DNA of 64,000 bases, taken from Icerya purchasi. Its lineage: Eukaryota; Arthropoda; Insecta; Hemiptera; Monophlebidae. Of the stretch, positions 32,345 through 46,700 are shown one piece after another (positions within the stretch are counted from its first letter, which is position 1; each line of letters opens with the position of its first letter). Made by a program: the position numbers and the translations under genes. The notes beneath the pieces are model-generated. The model was not told the DNA's origin and ran no database searches. It saw only the letters and a program-made list of their open reading frames with translations. The stretch covers positions 41,664,944 to 41,728,943 of the forward strand of contig CM077115.1 in assembly GCA_039619475.1 (NCBI GenBank). The letters run 5' to 3'.

Positions 32345-35300
32345 GTAAGTATATTCATTCGCTTACTATAATACATACGTATATATATATATACACACAC
32401 ATATATACATATATGCACACAAAAAGTATTGGTACTGCAATGATATTCAAAGATGTGAAATTTAATTCTATCGTTTGTAGGAGATGATATTCACTTTTCC
32501 TGGTTTTAAACAGCATGGTTGGTATTTGACATTAGTACAATTCCTCTGTTATACAGTATTTGCTTTCATGGAAAAGACCATTTGCAGAATTCCACGGAGG
32601 TAATTTAAGTAAATGCGTTTAAATATTTATCATACCAGTTTTAATAATTAGAAACTGTTTTGTTTTTTTTCAATTTTATTGATAAATGCATATATGTTTC
32701 AGCCAAATACCGGTTAAAATTTATATGATGTTGGCATTGATGACTTTAGGTTGCATAGGATTTTCGAATTCTTCCTTAATATATCTAAACTATCCTACCC
32801 AAGTAATCTTTAAATGCTGCAAGTTAATTCCCGTCATGACCGGTGGTATTTTTATTTTGAAAAAGAGGTACAAACTGATTGATTACGCCGCAACATTGTC
32901 CATGGTGCTCGGATTAATATCATTTACACTAGCCAATAGTCAGATGACCCCAGATTTTAATATTTTAGGTTAGTGTTAGGTAAGAATTTGATTATATACG
33001 TATAAGTGCATTTAATTTAGTATGTAATGTACAGGTAATATTCTTAGCTTATAAAATTATTGAGTATATTTTAGTGGCTGTAAAATTAAAAATTCCTTAA
33101 AAAAATTCCTAAATCCCAGTTTATTGGCCATCAACCTTTATTTTTTCACCTAATTCTAATTGATTAGGTTATCATTTTTAACCCAATTGTTTATTTTTGC
33201 AAGAATTTCATTTTGTTCATTCGTTTTTTGTGTTATATATGTTTTTTTTTAGATTTGCTAATGGGATATGTTAAAATACTTCTCGCTTAAAATTATTTTC
33301 ATGCCATCACTAGAAGGGTGTTAAACTTATTAGATAGTTATAAAATGTTATCTTTAGCTGGTGAGTCGTAATTTGAAAGAAAAGTAGATCGGAAGAATAG
33401 GATATAAGAAATGAATGATGAAAGCAATGTGACAAATGAAAGAGTGAAGAGAAGAAGTTTTTAATAAGGCGTCAACCTGAAAATTAAAAGCGCAAAAATA
33501 ATAAAAACATTAAAAAATAAAAGAGTTCAATGTATTGCACACTAATTTTATGACATTTTTTGCACATCTACGTTAATTTATTGCAGAAAAACTTATTGTT
33601 TGTGTTATATTTGATTTTTGAGGTTTCTGTTTACACTTCCTAGTTTTCTATTTGATTATGAGTACTTCGAATAACATCAACGTTAATTACAATACGGTGT
33701 ATATGGGACATTTAAGGGTTAATATTGTGAATTGGTTAAAGATAATAGGAAACAGGATACAAAATTATTAAACGGAAGAAAAAGTAATGATTTATATAAA
33801 ATAAAAGAGCATCTTAAAATTTAAATTAATGGTATAATTTAGTTTTGCAATTTTACTCATTTAATACAAGTGGAGGGACGGGGAGATTTTCTATATTAAT
33901 CCTTCATCGCAGAAGATTAATAAAATTAATAATTAAAAAGTTGACAAATGTTTTATTTCACTTAGTTTAACGAATAATAATATATAAAGTTCACTATCTA
34001 TTAGTAATTAAAAAAAAAAAACGAGAATTTAAATGATATAAACTTAAATAAATATTATTTGAAAGGGGTGAATTTAAAAAAAATCGAATTACATTTACAC
34101 GACTGGCTGTGATGAATTGTGAAGATCACGAAACTTTGTTAAATTTGTTTCTAATTTGCAAATTACTGTTTTTTTAAATTTACTTGTTTATTCTTTGCAA
34201 AAAAAAGCATAAAAATCAAACAAGCCTTGTTTTTTAAAATTATTCTTTTACTTAGTTTAACATTATTTTTTTTCGTACTTGCATGTTTGAATGTGTAGTA
34301 TATTTCACATTTAATGATAATCGAGTTAAGTAGGAAATTTTTAAGTGCTTTAGTCCTAAACTTCACATAAAGAATAATCGTAAGCACTTGAGTTATAAAA
34401 TCACTTTCATTACTCGAAATGTCCTACACTTCTATAGTTTCGTAATACCGTTTCTTGTCAAAATAACTGTATCAGTTATATACTTAATATTTTGCTATTT
34501 TGAAGAGTTTATTATATTTCCTCAAATAACTTAAAATCAAATAATTGAATAAAATTATTATTGTGAATAATTTAATAAACCCTACTGTGGGTTTTGCTTG
34601 CGGGAAATTTTTATTAGCTCAGGGAGGCGATTTTTTGCTCTACTCCAATACGCTACTGCTTACATTATTTTGAGGTAAAAAATGTAATTTAACGGAAAAA
34701 TATAATTTATTACTTACTATGTGTTTGAAATATATACGTAATGAAATTTTCCAGTTTTATTATGGTGTGCTTAACTAAGCAATTTGGTAAAATGTCTCCT
34801 TCTCTCGCGTGTAATTTTATTAATAATATATTATAAAATAAATAAAAAAAACTAGGTAATATATATTATACATATATGTAAAAAAAAAGAAAATACGTAA
34901 ATATTTCAGTAGTTCAAGAATTATTAACATATTGCTGGAACTACGAAGTCTATTAAGCTAAAAATTCACATGCAGCTTATTGTCCAATCGCTTTTTTAAA
35001 AAACAAATGAAAATTACGCTACAACTGAAACTGTTAACACCCGATAATTGGAATTCTATACGAACATTATTCATTTGTCGAAGATGTAAAAAAAAAAAAA
35101 AACTTAAATAGTGAAAAGGGGTTAAAAGCTTTTTAAAAAACGCTTTAAGTGTGATATCTTCGAAATAAATAGACTTTCTAAGTTACAATTTTCATGAAGA
35201 TTATTTTATTAAAAGTGAACAAAACACTTTTTCAATCCTCTAGATTTTAACGATAGAAAAGTATCGCAATCTATGTTGTCCAAATTGAAAATCACGCTAC

Positions 35301-37693
35301 AGCATAAACGAAAGCTGCTAATAATGTTAACTTTCATATAAATATATCGTATATATCAAAAGTGTAAACATTTTTTTTTTGAAAATTCGAACTTCAATAT
35401 AGTGAAAAGAGGTTAGAAACGTTTTTGTTTAAAAAATACAAAATGTGTGATATGTTTGGAAAAAATGGGTTTACTAAGTTATATAATTTTGCATGAATAT
35501 TAGTTGTAGTTTACTAAAAGTGTGCAACCTAAATTTTACGTTTGAAAAGGGTTTGCTACTCTATTTTTGACAAAATTGAAAATTTCACCATAGTCCACAT
35601 CAACGGTGCTTATAACGGAAAATTTACTGTGATTACAACGTATATTTTTACAGTATTTCTCGTTATAAGTTTCTTTTTTCTATTTATTCGGTTTTCTGCT
35701 TTGAAAAAGTTACATATGTTCGTATACCTGGTTTGGTTCTAAACGTCTGCTTTCGTAATTTTTCGTTGCATATTACACAAAAGCCATTCCAAATTAAGTT
35801 GAATTTCTAGGTTAGTATGTTATGAAAGACCTGGGTAATACATTTTTCAGGTGTGCGTTGTATTCTGTGTAATGTGCGAGAGAAGTTCGTATATAGAATA
35901 TGTATACGCATGAGCGAATTTTTTATTTATGATGTTAATGTTGTTCAGCAATTGCGCTGAATATTCGAACTCGAAACTCAGCCTTTTAGTGAACGTCTAG
36001 GCCTGTCTTCAACGGTCGTTTTTATTGAAAGTTAAATAGTTGAAAGAAAACAATTTTTTTACATATAGAAGCCTATACGTATAAAATAAAGTCATCGATT
36101 TTGTTTCGCTTTTTATCAGCGGATATACCGATTATTATTGTGGAACGTTTTATTGCATAATTCTAGTATGTCGGGAAGCACTGTTAGTAGCAGAACTTCT
36201 TTCGGTAATTTCAGTATGAATTTGAGAAACGAATTAAATACACATATATATGTTATAAATCACATTTGAAATTAGTATTTAAATACGAATTTCAGTTAAA
36301 TATAGTTGTACGTGGGGGGAGGGGGTCTCTTTTCATTTGCTCTAATACGGGCATAATTTTGGTGCTTAGGAAAATATTATCTTTTGTCCAGCAGTTGATC
36401 TGTTATATATTAGGGGATGTCTGTGGTAAAGCGTAATTAACGTTGTCCTGGGCGAGTCAGTTTTCATCTGCCACTTAGTAATAAAAGTTAAAGTTGCAGG
36501 TATTACTAAGTTATTTTATCATATGCATATAGCGTTATTGTAACATTATTGAAAATCGCAGAAATAAAAAGAAAACAAAACTGGTCTTAGTGTTTTACCC
36601 AAGATACATCTACCGAAATTATTCGGGTGGGGGGGGGGGATTAAATTTAGTGATCCATGTAACACCGCGTAAAGTGAGATGTGAAAAGCCGATGTAATTA
36701 GTTGAAAATAACGTAATCTATCGAATTAAAGATGTAAAAGACAACGGTGATTGTAAAGTTTATTAGAATTTCATCAATCTACTGCTGAAATAATAATAAT
36801 AATAATCATTTAAAATTAAATTGTTTACGAACGAACTGTTGTAAACCGTCGGCTTTTAATCGGAGCCTTGCAATTATTCGGATGGAATTATTGTAAAGTA
36901 CGTTGTTATTTAGTCCGCTTACCTTTGGATATTAGAGGCATTTACTTTCCGATTATATCATATCAAGACAACACGGTTTTATCGAGCCTGTAATATTTTT
37001 ACCGTCTCGTCTCACCAACATACTAAAGACCTATCTTAGTTTCTTTTTTGATTTAACGATATTTGCTCTTATAGATTAGTCAAGCTCTCTCCTTAAAACT
37101 TTTATTTTTACCGACTTCCGAAAAAAAGAAAGTTAGAAGTTATTATAGTTCGTCGCGTATGTTTCTTTTTTTTTTTTTCGCGTATAACTCAACTTACATT
37201 CTTTTTAACCGATTTATTGATTCTTTGTCCATTAGAAAGTATACCATTCAACGGTTGCACCGTGATCGGCGAACATAACCGAGTGTCAAAAAACGTGAAA
37301 AAATGTGATCCCTTTAGATATTTTCTTTTCTTTTATTTTTTTTTATTAATAAACAGAAGAGGCGATTGACTTAAAATACCATCAATTTACCATATTACCA
37401 TGGAAATGTAGCTTTAAATAAGGAAAGCGAGATTATATATTTTAATGTTTTTACCGTGAAAATCTAGTTTAAAATAAAAAAAATCTACTTTTTTTTAAGC
37501 ATAATAAAATATGAAGAATGATGGAACAAAAAAGTTTATTTTTAGAAAGAAAAAAAAATTAAGTATAATGCTAAAAATTGTAAAATAAAATGTTTCTTTT
37601 TAAAAAAAAAAAAAAAAAATACCGATACTTGATGATTTATTATAATAATTTAATAAAAATGCACTAAAAAGTAAAAAATAAAATTATTCAATA

Positions 37694-37730
<37 letters not shown>

Positions 37731-40700
37731 CAAAGTGATATATCTTAAGTGGTGATGTTATCGTAATTCTTATACAACACTGATACCTTAATTAGAGTAG
37801 GCGCGTACAAAATTAAAATTACAATAATTATTAAAAATTACTTTAAATATATTCATTAAATTGTTCCTGGATATTGTTATATGAATTTGATGCCTACTCT
37901 AATTAAGGTATCAGTGTTGTACAAGAATTACCATAATATCACCACTTAAGGTATATCACCTTGAAATATATTTTTTATTAAATAATAAATATTAATGTTT
38001 TATAAGAATATAACAATAACATCTTAAGGTCTCTTTGAAATATATATTTTTTATCGAATAATTATTTTTTACTTTTTAGTGCATCCCTATTACATTTTTA
38101 TAAGAAGTCTTGAAAACGGTATTTTTTTTTTAAACATTTTATTAATTTTTGAATACTAAAAGCAAAAGTATGCCTATTTCGTTAGTATTTTAATCTTTGA
38201 AATTTTTATTTTATCTTTTAGTCTACTAATATTCGATCGTTTCTAAGCATTTATTTTGGGCAACAGTACTAACAGTTCAATCCTATACTTGTAATTCTTT
38301 ACAGTTAGAGTTCGTTAAGTTTTATAACGGGGTATTGACTCTTGAAATATAAATCAGGGTCGGGGATTATTTAAAAAAAAACTATTTTAAATATTTTTAT
38401 TTTTCTATATTGTTAACCTTTCGTTGGTCGCGCACCACTTTTCGAACGTCGTTGGTCGCTCGGTGAGGGAATCCCCGCCGGTTAAAATTTACTGCGACGT
38501 TGCCAGTTTACGCGCGGAATTTTGAAACAGTTATAACTTTTTAAAAGATAGTTGGATAAATAGGATAAATTAGAAATCAGTTATGTTATTAAATTAAAAT
38601 TTCCTTATTTAACGAGATTTTGTATTATCATTTTTAAAACAATTAATTAATAAATATTAAAAAATACTTATCATTCTAATTATTTTTCTACATATTTGGC
38701 AACCTTGCAAACTAAATTTTACCTACGATTGTGGTCGTACAGTGAGGGAATCCGCCCGATTTCACGGTCTACACACAATAAAAAATTATAAAAATGAAAC
38801 TAAAGCAATTACAACTATATAAATATTTTAGATCGACTTATGACATTTCAATACATGAATAGTTAAATTATTTTACGTAAATTATAAATAGTTTGTTAAA
38901 TGTTTATATTAAAAAAAAAAGGCTGAAATTCCTTCATAGCGCGACCAAAGGTTAATAATTAAAAGTATACACGCGCAAAAAAAAAAAAAAAATTAAGCAG
39001 TTTTACTATTTACTTTTTATTTATTTTTATTAATTTCTAAAATTCCTTTCTTTTTAGCTTTTATTCTGTTCTGTAGAATTATTTTATTGAAAGTAGTATA
39101 ACATTTTTCTAAAATATTACCGATAACCTTGCATCGGTGTTACTTTAGAAAAATTTACTTTTATTAATTTTCTCTTAATTTTATTCGAGCAGGTAATATA
39201 CATCTGGCCCTTTTTTTTTTATGAATTTCAAAATTGTACATTTTGTAAAATGTGTCGTGTTAAAATATAAATTGCATGTTTATTAGCGCAGAATTTTCGA
39301 AATATTACAAAAAAAATTAATTTGAAGTTTAATTTTGAAATGACTATTTTAGGAATTGTTATGATAAGTTGCGCTCTGTTATGCGACGCAGTGATGGGAA
39401 ATTATCAGGAAAAAGTTATGAAAGAAAATGAAGCCTCGAATGCCGAATTAATATATTACGCGTATCTGTTCGGATTTCTGTATCTGTTAAGTGCGTTATT
39501 CGTTACGAACAATTTGTTTGGCGCTATTATTTTTTCCATTCAGGTACCTAAGTACTTTGACTAATTATTTTCAATTTTCTTTAGAATAAGAATTACTTTT
39601 TTAATTTTTATTTTCACCAGAATGAATTTAACAACTTTAGGTAATCTAATAGGCCAGCAGCTACCGTGTGTAGTTGATTATTTCGTTCGAACAGGATCTC
39701 GTTCCGATCCCGCTACTGTACATTGGAAATATATTCAATAAATTCCTCTTCGCTGGCTTAATGTCAAAAAATTAAAAAAATATTAAAATATAATCCTTTT
39801 TAAAACGTTTCAGCAGAGGCGCCCTCCCTCCACATATAAACAAAAAAAGTTCAATGGTTTTTGGTTGATACAGAGCAAAGCTATTGCAACGAATATCATA
39901 CCCAGTCAATCTTATCATAATAGAACTATTGGAGTGCCCCCCCCCCCTCTGTATCCTACGGTATCGGTATCTGTGGCTAAAAAATAAAAAACATAAACAA
40001 ACTTGGAATATTTGAACGATTCATAACTCATGCGATGGAGACTGATGACATTCAAGGTCGGTCGTATCGCATTCACATCCACAGACATCCGCCCGAGTCG
40101 GCTAGTTTTTATGTAGCGTACTGAATTTTGTTACTGACTATTGACAGGTCGGATTTGACAAGTTTCCGGATTTCCCCTGAAATATCTTCAGTCTGCTCTT
40201 AGTGTTTATTATTAGCGCTTGTATTTTTGTCTTGTAAACGGTCTTCTGTACGGTAACAATGACCACGAAGAAGTGTGTTACAATCTAATAGAGTGCTAAG
40301 TCTGAGAGAAATCATCGAAGTGTTCTTACATTAAGTGAAAAAATAAAAATTTTAGATATGATAGAGGTTGAAAGAAAATCGCATGTATTGCGAGATTGTA
40401 TGTACAACGAGAATAAATCATTTGTTCGTGGAATTTTTAAAAATTCAGATAAAATTCGTTCAAGTTTTTCTGTTTTGGTGAAAAACTGCAAAGGTAACCG
40501 TGCGTGGTAAAACATTAGTGAAAGTGGAAAAGGCCTGGAATATCTGGGTGGAAGATATGAGGTAGGAAGTAGAGGGTGATGGAAGTGTATTACGGCAAAA
40601 AACATTCAGTTTATATGAAGATTTTCAAGAAAAAGATGGTACAGAAGGGAAGACCATGCTTTTTACTGCGAACTGAGAGTGAGGTTTCGGAAAGGATACA

Positions 40701-43700
40701 ATTTAAAAAAAAAACATTAAAATTGTATAAGAAACTGCATCCGCCGATGAGGAAGCTGCAGCCCTTGTTTACGATCCAGTTTAAGAAAATTATTGAGAAT
40801 GAGTAATACGAGCTTAGGCAAGTTTTCAACTGATGAGACAGGGGGAGAAAGAAGAAATCGATTCAAAAGAAACCGAACGGACGTTGGAAAAATTTCGAGA
40901 AATTTTCCGCACAGCCCAAAGTTAAAAAAAAAAAAAATGGATTACGACCCACTTAAGGAATGTCGAATTAACTAGAATGATCACGGATGCCATGCAGCCC
41001 TCCAGCAAGCATTCAACGAAATGAAAAGAAAAGAATTATCCTCGATCACAATTTTTTTTCAAATAGAAAAAAAAAAAAATACCAACTATCAAAGATCCTG
41101 TCCATCAACGTTTTCTGCATCACCAAGTATAATAAATACCGATCTGTTTCGAGCACTGTGCCTTTTCCATTTTCAGATAAAGATGTTCCGGGCCAAAGTT
41201 GTTTTATTTTTAGTTTTAACTTCCAACTTTTCATTATACGTAGTAATTCCTTTTTTTTAAGGTGTGAACCGTAGTCTGTAGTACAGCACATACAAACACT
41301 ATACAATACTATTAAATAACTTAAAAATATTATTAAAAATTTGCCATCGATTGCCGTTCGACCATCATCATCATAAGCTAACGTTGGTAGCAACAAGCAG
41401 AATGGAGTACAGTACGTAATGGTGAGTATATAACCACGATACTGTACACATGCGCCATCCATTGTAGTAATTTTCAAGATTGCATTTACTTTTATGCAAT
41501 TTACATATATCTATTTACAGTAACGTGAATGTAAGTACAATTTTGTGTATTAAAGCAATGAATGTTCGCTATTATCCGCAATTTCACGTTATCGTGGTAT
41601 ATTTTGGAACGTATTACTTGATTGTATTTCAGTTTCTTCTAAAAGAAAGACTTATCACATGTTAGTATGTATGTTATAATTTTGTCGCGTATGCGGAAAA
41701 ATAATTCGTTGTATGGAAATGCCGTTTAGAATTTTACTTTGCGTCTGTACAAAGACTTTTAAACTATCCATATTGCCGATATTGCATCCTATTTCTTTTA
41801 TGCGGAATTCAAATATTCCATATAATAGCAGTCTTTATTGTAATATCACAATGAATATTAAAGCTCGAATAATCTGTACGTATCGGTATAAAAAACTTTA
41901 GCCAGACATATAATATTCCTTCAAGCTTATAAACTGTAGAATGATAATATAATAATATAATTTTTTTTAAGCGCCATACTTGGTTCTCAGCGTGGGCGAC
42001 TATTTGTACGTTCTAACTATAAAGATATAGGTAGTGTCATGACAATGTTACACACAACGTTACCCTTGGAACTGATATTGTGATTGATTTATCCTATACA
42101 AATGCGATCCCGTGTGTGTCTGCTCACTGTAAACCAGGGGTTGCCAACTTGATTAGACCTAAGATCTACTGTTTACTGTAGGGCTGTTAAAAACCGGGTA
42201 ACCGGATAACCGCGGTTACGGTTAAAAACCGATGTGATACGGGTAAAAATCGGTTTTACGGTTTTCACGGATACGGTTAATTGTACGAAACGATATCCGT
42301 ATTAATCGCAATGTTGATTAAATAATAATAATAATAACAATAATAATAATCGTTTTTTCATTTCTTTTTGGATTGTTGTGTAATTAATATCGTTGCGGGA
42401 ATTAGTTGTACTGGTTCGTGTTTTGTTGTTATCGCTTTGTCATTTAAGAACGTCAATCGTAGTTTCAAAAAATTATTTATTTACGGGAAAACCGCAGCTC
42501 GGTGAGTTAAAACCTTACTTCATAATCACTGGCGTACGCGCACTGCTTACGGGAGTGAGTCACTCAGCAATGCAACAGATGCTATGCTACAAAAGACAGT
42601 CCACTCCAACCAGTGCGATTTATTTACAACGCATTGGGAAAAAAAGTTGTATTAAGTGGTTGAAAGTTAGTTTTGGCGATTTATTTTCTTAAGCTATAGT
42701 TTAATTCTGATATCGTTATCAATTCAAGATGCCAAAAAAAAAATAGTTGGGTATGGAATCATGCTGAAAAAACCATAGACAGTAAAGACGCAATATGTAA
42801 TTATTGCAAAGTCGTCTTAAGTTACAATGGTTCTCCTTCGGCAATAGCAAATCACTTGAAAATTATTCATAACAAAATGCCTGATATTGTTATTTTCGGG
42901 TTTTTTACGGTATCTCAGCCATTTTTCAATTGATTTAAAAATTCTTGTTGTAGGTTAAAGATAATGGAAAGTTCTATAACGGTGAATTTTATCAGATTTT
43001 TAAAGGTGGTGGAAGAGATTTAAAAAAAAAATAAAAACATGCATTTTTGGCTGAAAAACCTCTTGAAATTCACTAACAACACCAAAATAGATATATGTTA
43101 CATATATTAAAATAAAATGTTTTTCTGAATTTTTTCGAACTTCAGGAACACATGAAACAAGTCCAAAAAAATGAAAACATGCATTTTTGTCTGAAAAACC
43201 TTTGAAACTTCAACTGGAAGCAAACTATAAAATGTAAGTTACATAATATGTCATTGTGTTACCTAATTTGCTATTATGGGAATTTTAAATTCGTGCAGAA
43301 TCTCTATATTTTCGTTATTCTAACAATCCGAAAAAATTCCGGAAAACACGTGTTATCTTCAAATACGTAACATATATCTATTTCGTTGTTATTAGTTGAA
43401 TTTCAAGATGGTTTTCAGTCAAAAATGCATGTTTTTATTTTTTTTGAACCTCTCCGTCACTTTTTAAAATCTGAAAAAATTTCAATAAGTATTTTACACC
43501 ACAAAACACGTTATATATTTTTTCCGTCGTAACTGAAATTTAAAATATTTTTTATGACATTTTAAAAATTTTAAACGTTTCTAAAAATTTGAATTTAGCG
43601 TTTAAAAATTTTAAACAATTCATCATTATAGAATTCTCCATTATATTTAACCTCCAACAAGAATTTTTAAAATCGATTGAAAAATGGCTAAGATATCGTA

Positions 43701-46700
43701 AAAAATCCCGAAAATAACGAAATGGTGACTACAGGAGCAGGACTAGGGGTCTGAAAATTCCAGTTTTAACTACTTTCTTCATGCCCTAGATTTATATATA
43801 TTTTTTTATAAAGTTTGGTTTAAAGGCACTCTTACACCCCTTAAGGGGGGGGGGGTCTTGGGGGTAAAAAAAAAATGATTTTTTTTTATTTCGTAAAATG
43901 AATGTACAACATCATAAGAATATTGCGTCGAAATTTCAAATAAATCGAAGCAAAACTAACAAAGATATGGCATTATAACTGTGCGCCGCTCTAACTCTAC
44001 TAAAAGAACGAAAACGACTATCTGGCCCTGACGCACAGCGGGATTAAAGAGCATATTTTTCTGTCCCTTTTGTATAATCCCTTAATTGATTTTTTCGAAA
44101 AAGATTTACGCAGGTAGGTAGATGTTTATAACCATACCTTGAGACAGATTCGGTACGCGTAATGCTATTTCTTGACGACACGAGGTTTCAGTTAGAAATT
44201 AGTCTCTATTCACGATCTCTCAAACGTCATTCTCGGTTGCATCGCTGCTTTGTCTTGTCAAAAATTCTTACTCGGCTAAAACCAAAAATCCCTGTGTTCT
44301 GTTGTAAGTCCGGTCGTTTGCACTGCTGCATCGGGGTAGAGACGTATTTGTGTCTGAGTGATAGTGGTCGAGGCACTGACTTGTACTTGCGGCGGAAAAC
44401 GCAATACTATGTGTCAAGTAACGCTAAGCTGAGCGAAGATTTTGTATGTTAATCAACAAAAGGAATGTGTAGGACACGTCCAGAAGAGGATGGAGACCCG
44501 TTTGCGCGATTTAGTAAAAAAGAAGTGTAATAGATACTGAAACTAAGGCTGCAAAGAAAATACAAAGGAAAACACTTTCCGGTAAAGGCAAGCTCACTGC
44601 TAAATTGATTGGTAAACTAACGTTTCACTATGGTCGTGTCATCCGTTACAATTCTCATTCTGTAAAAGAAATGAAGAAGGCCATTTTGGGCGACTTATTA
44701 TCACTACGCCTCAACTGACAAACACTCACAGCACCAAAACTGCCCGAGCGGCGAAAACTCATGGTGTGAATAGCAGAGAGCCGCAGCTGCAAACGAATTG
44801 CGTTTTTTCAAACACTCTTACTCTGCTCTACCAAGTGATGTTCTAGAGGGGATTAAACACCAATTTATGAATATCTGAGCAAAGATGCTCTCCTGGAGCG
44901 ATGTATTGGCAGATTCCCTCAAAACAATAATGAGAGTATCAACCAACTTATTTGAAAGATTTCGCCAAAAACTGAGAGTGGTTCGACAATTATTGTTGAG
45001 TTTGGAGCTCATGTGGCTACCTCTACCTTCAATGAAGGCTGTATTGCTTACCTGACCTTTCTGGAAGAGATGGGAATCAGTACAGGCCCAAGTTATCATG
45101 GATAGGCGCAATCAGTGGAAAATACACGAATGAGCAAAGCGGATGAGCGAGCGGCAGAACATACCAAAGAAGAGAGAATTCGTCGTAGGCAAGAGCAAAA
45201 AGATGCTTTGGACATTCTAAATCAAAGTTCTTCACTTTATGGGCCTGGCATTGATGATTCTGTGTGAGTATAGACAAAAATTACTACCTTATTAACGTTT
45301 AATTTGTCATTTTATACTATAAAAAACTTTAAACGCGTTTTTCTCGAAACAACTTTTTCAAAGCCGGTGCACTCTGTAACTCAAAATCTACTGCACCGAT
45401 CGTTCCGAAATTTGGTAAACTATTTTTATAGACAATTTGCAAGGTAGCAACGTCGAGTTTTTTTTTTTTTTTTTAAATTATTATTTATTTTACAATAACA
45501 AATGGCTAATTTTTACTCAAAAATCGGTATTTTTACTTCCAAGTGTTACCAACGATTAAAAAATTTAAAAAAATTAAAAAACAACGTTGCTATCTACAGA
45601 AACTCATTAACTAATGAAAAAACTTTAGTTTTTTCATTTCCGATAATCCAGTTTGAGTTATGCGGTGCACCGCAAAACAACTTTTTTTCGAGGTGCGTAC
45701 GAAAATTTGCTGCCATTGGCTTAATTCTTTATATTTTTCAATGAAAATTTAACACAATATTCTTCAGATGTTACTTTATCATGTACCAATTATGTAAATA
45801 AACTTGCATTAACCATATTCTCTAAAAAAAATTATCAAAAAATCGTCTTTTTTTGACCTCCAAGACCCTACCCCCCCCTTAACCGGCCATACCCTCTAAA
45901 ATAAAATTTTATAGTTTAATAAATAACCGTCTGTACGAACAATTGAAAAATATTTAAAATTTTTTAAAATTTTATTATATAATTGTTAAAACGATTAACT
46001 GATTTACACGGTTAACCGAAATCGCGATTAATATGGGTAACCGTTTCATACAGTTAACCGTACCCGTAAAAACCGCAAATACGGTTTTCACCCGAATGAT
46101 CGGTTTAAACCGATACGGCGGTTAATCGGGTTATCCGTATACCCGTTAAAATCACCAGCCCTAGTTTACTGACGAAACGCTGTGCGATCTACCAATTACG
46201 AGGATCCTTTTCAATAAGTAAACTAACAAATCGCTCTGAGGGGGAACTAAAAGTGGTAGCGACTTCCACGATAGCTCGTTTTGTTAGTTGGAGTGTTGGC
46301 TACGCACTGCGAATATTGTGTTACCGTTATGCGTCGTCGGTTGTTCGCCAATGATTCCCAAAGTGGTCCGGCGCCACTCCAAGAAAGTACACACTATGAA
46401 CCACGCGGTGTTATTCGTTTTTTAATGTCAAAAGGGGTTAAAATTTATCGGAGAATGACTGAACAATACGGTAGTTCGTGTTTAATCGTGGGTGGATTAG
46501 TAGTTCAAAAACGGCCGAAAAAGTGCAGCGACAGAACCGCGTGGTGGACACCCCCCGTTGAAGTTACATCGCCGATCCTCATAAAAAAAACATTGAGAAG
46601 TTGATTTTAGCCGACAAGCGCGGGTTATAATCGAAGAAATATCTCTCCAGTATGATGTGAGTGCCGGTACCGTCCACAATATCATTCAAAACTATCTCAA

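Larger units (their letters stand above)
42179..46163 (+). mobile_element. hAT transposon, 3.98 kb, carrying nested insertions
   Basis: The element begins TAGGGCTGTTAAAAACCGGG and ends with the inverse of TAGGGCTGGTGATTTTAACG. Both ends continue into CCGGATAACCG / CGGATAACCCG-type subterminal repeats of about 130 bp. It is flanked by the identical octamer GTTTACTG (42171-42178 and 46164-46171), an intact hAT target duplication. Of its own transposase only a BED zinc finger is visible (42745-42882). The rest is replaced by a fold-back element (42887-43720) and a TTAA-flanked element (43845-45878). The perfect octamer and the readable BED finger suggest moderate age. Confidence 0.9.

Noticed and set aside
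41046..41477. 143-residue minus-strand open frame.
   Set aside because: It lies antisense to the Tigger-like transposase tail and shows no domain or splice partners.
44162..44452. 96-residue Cys-rich plus-strand frame inside the TTAA element.
   Set aside because: It is in the presumed 5' part of a decayed transposon and its cysteines do not form a recognised finger.
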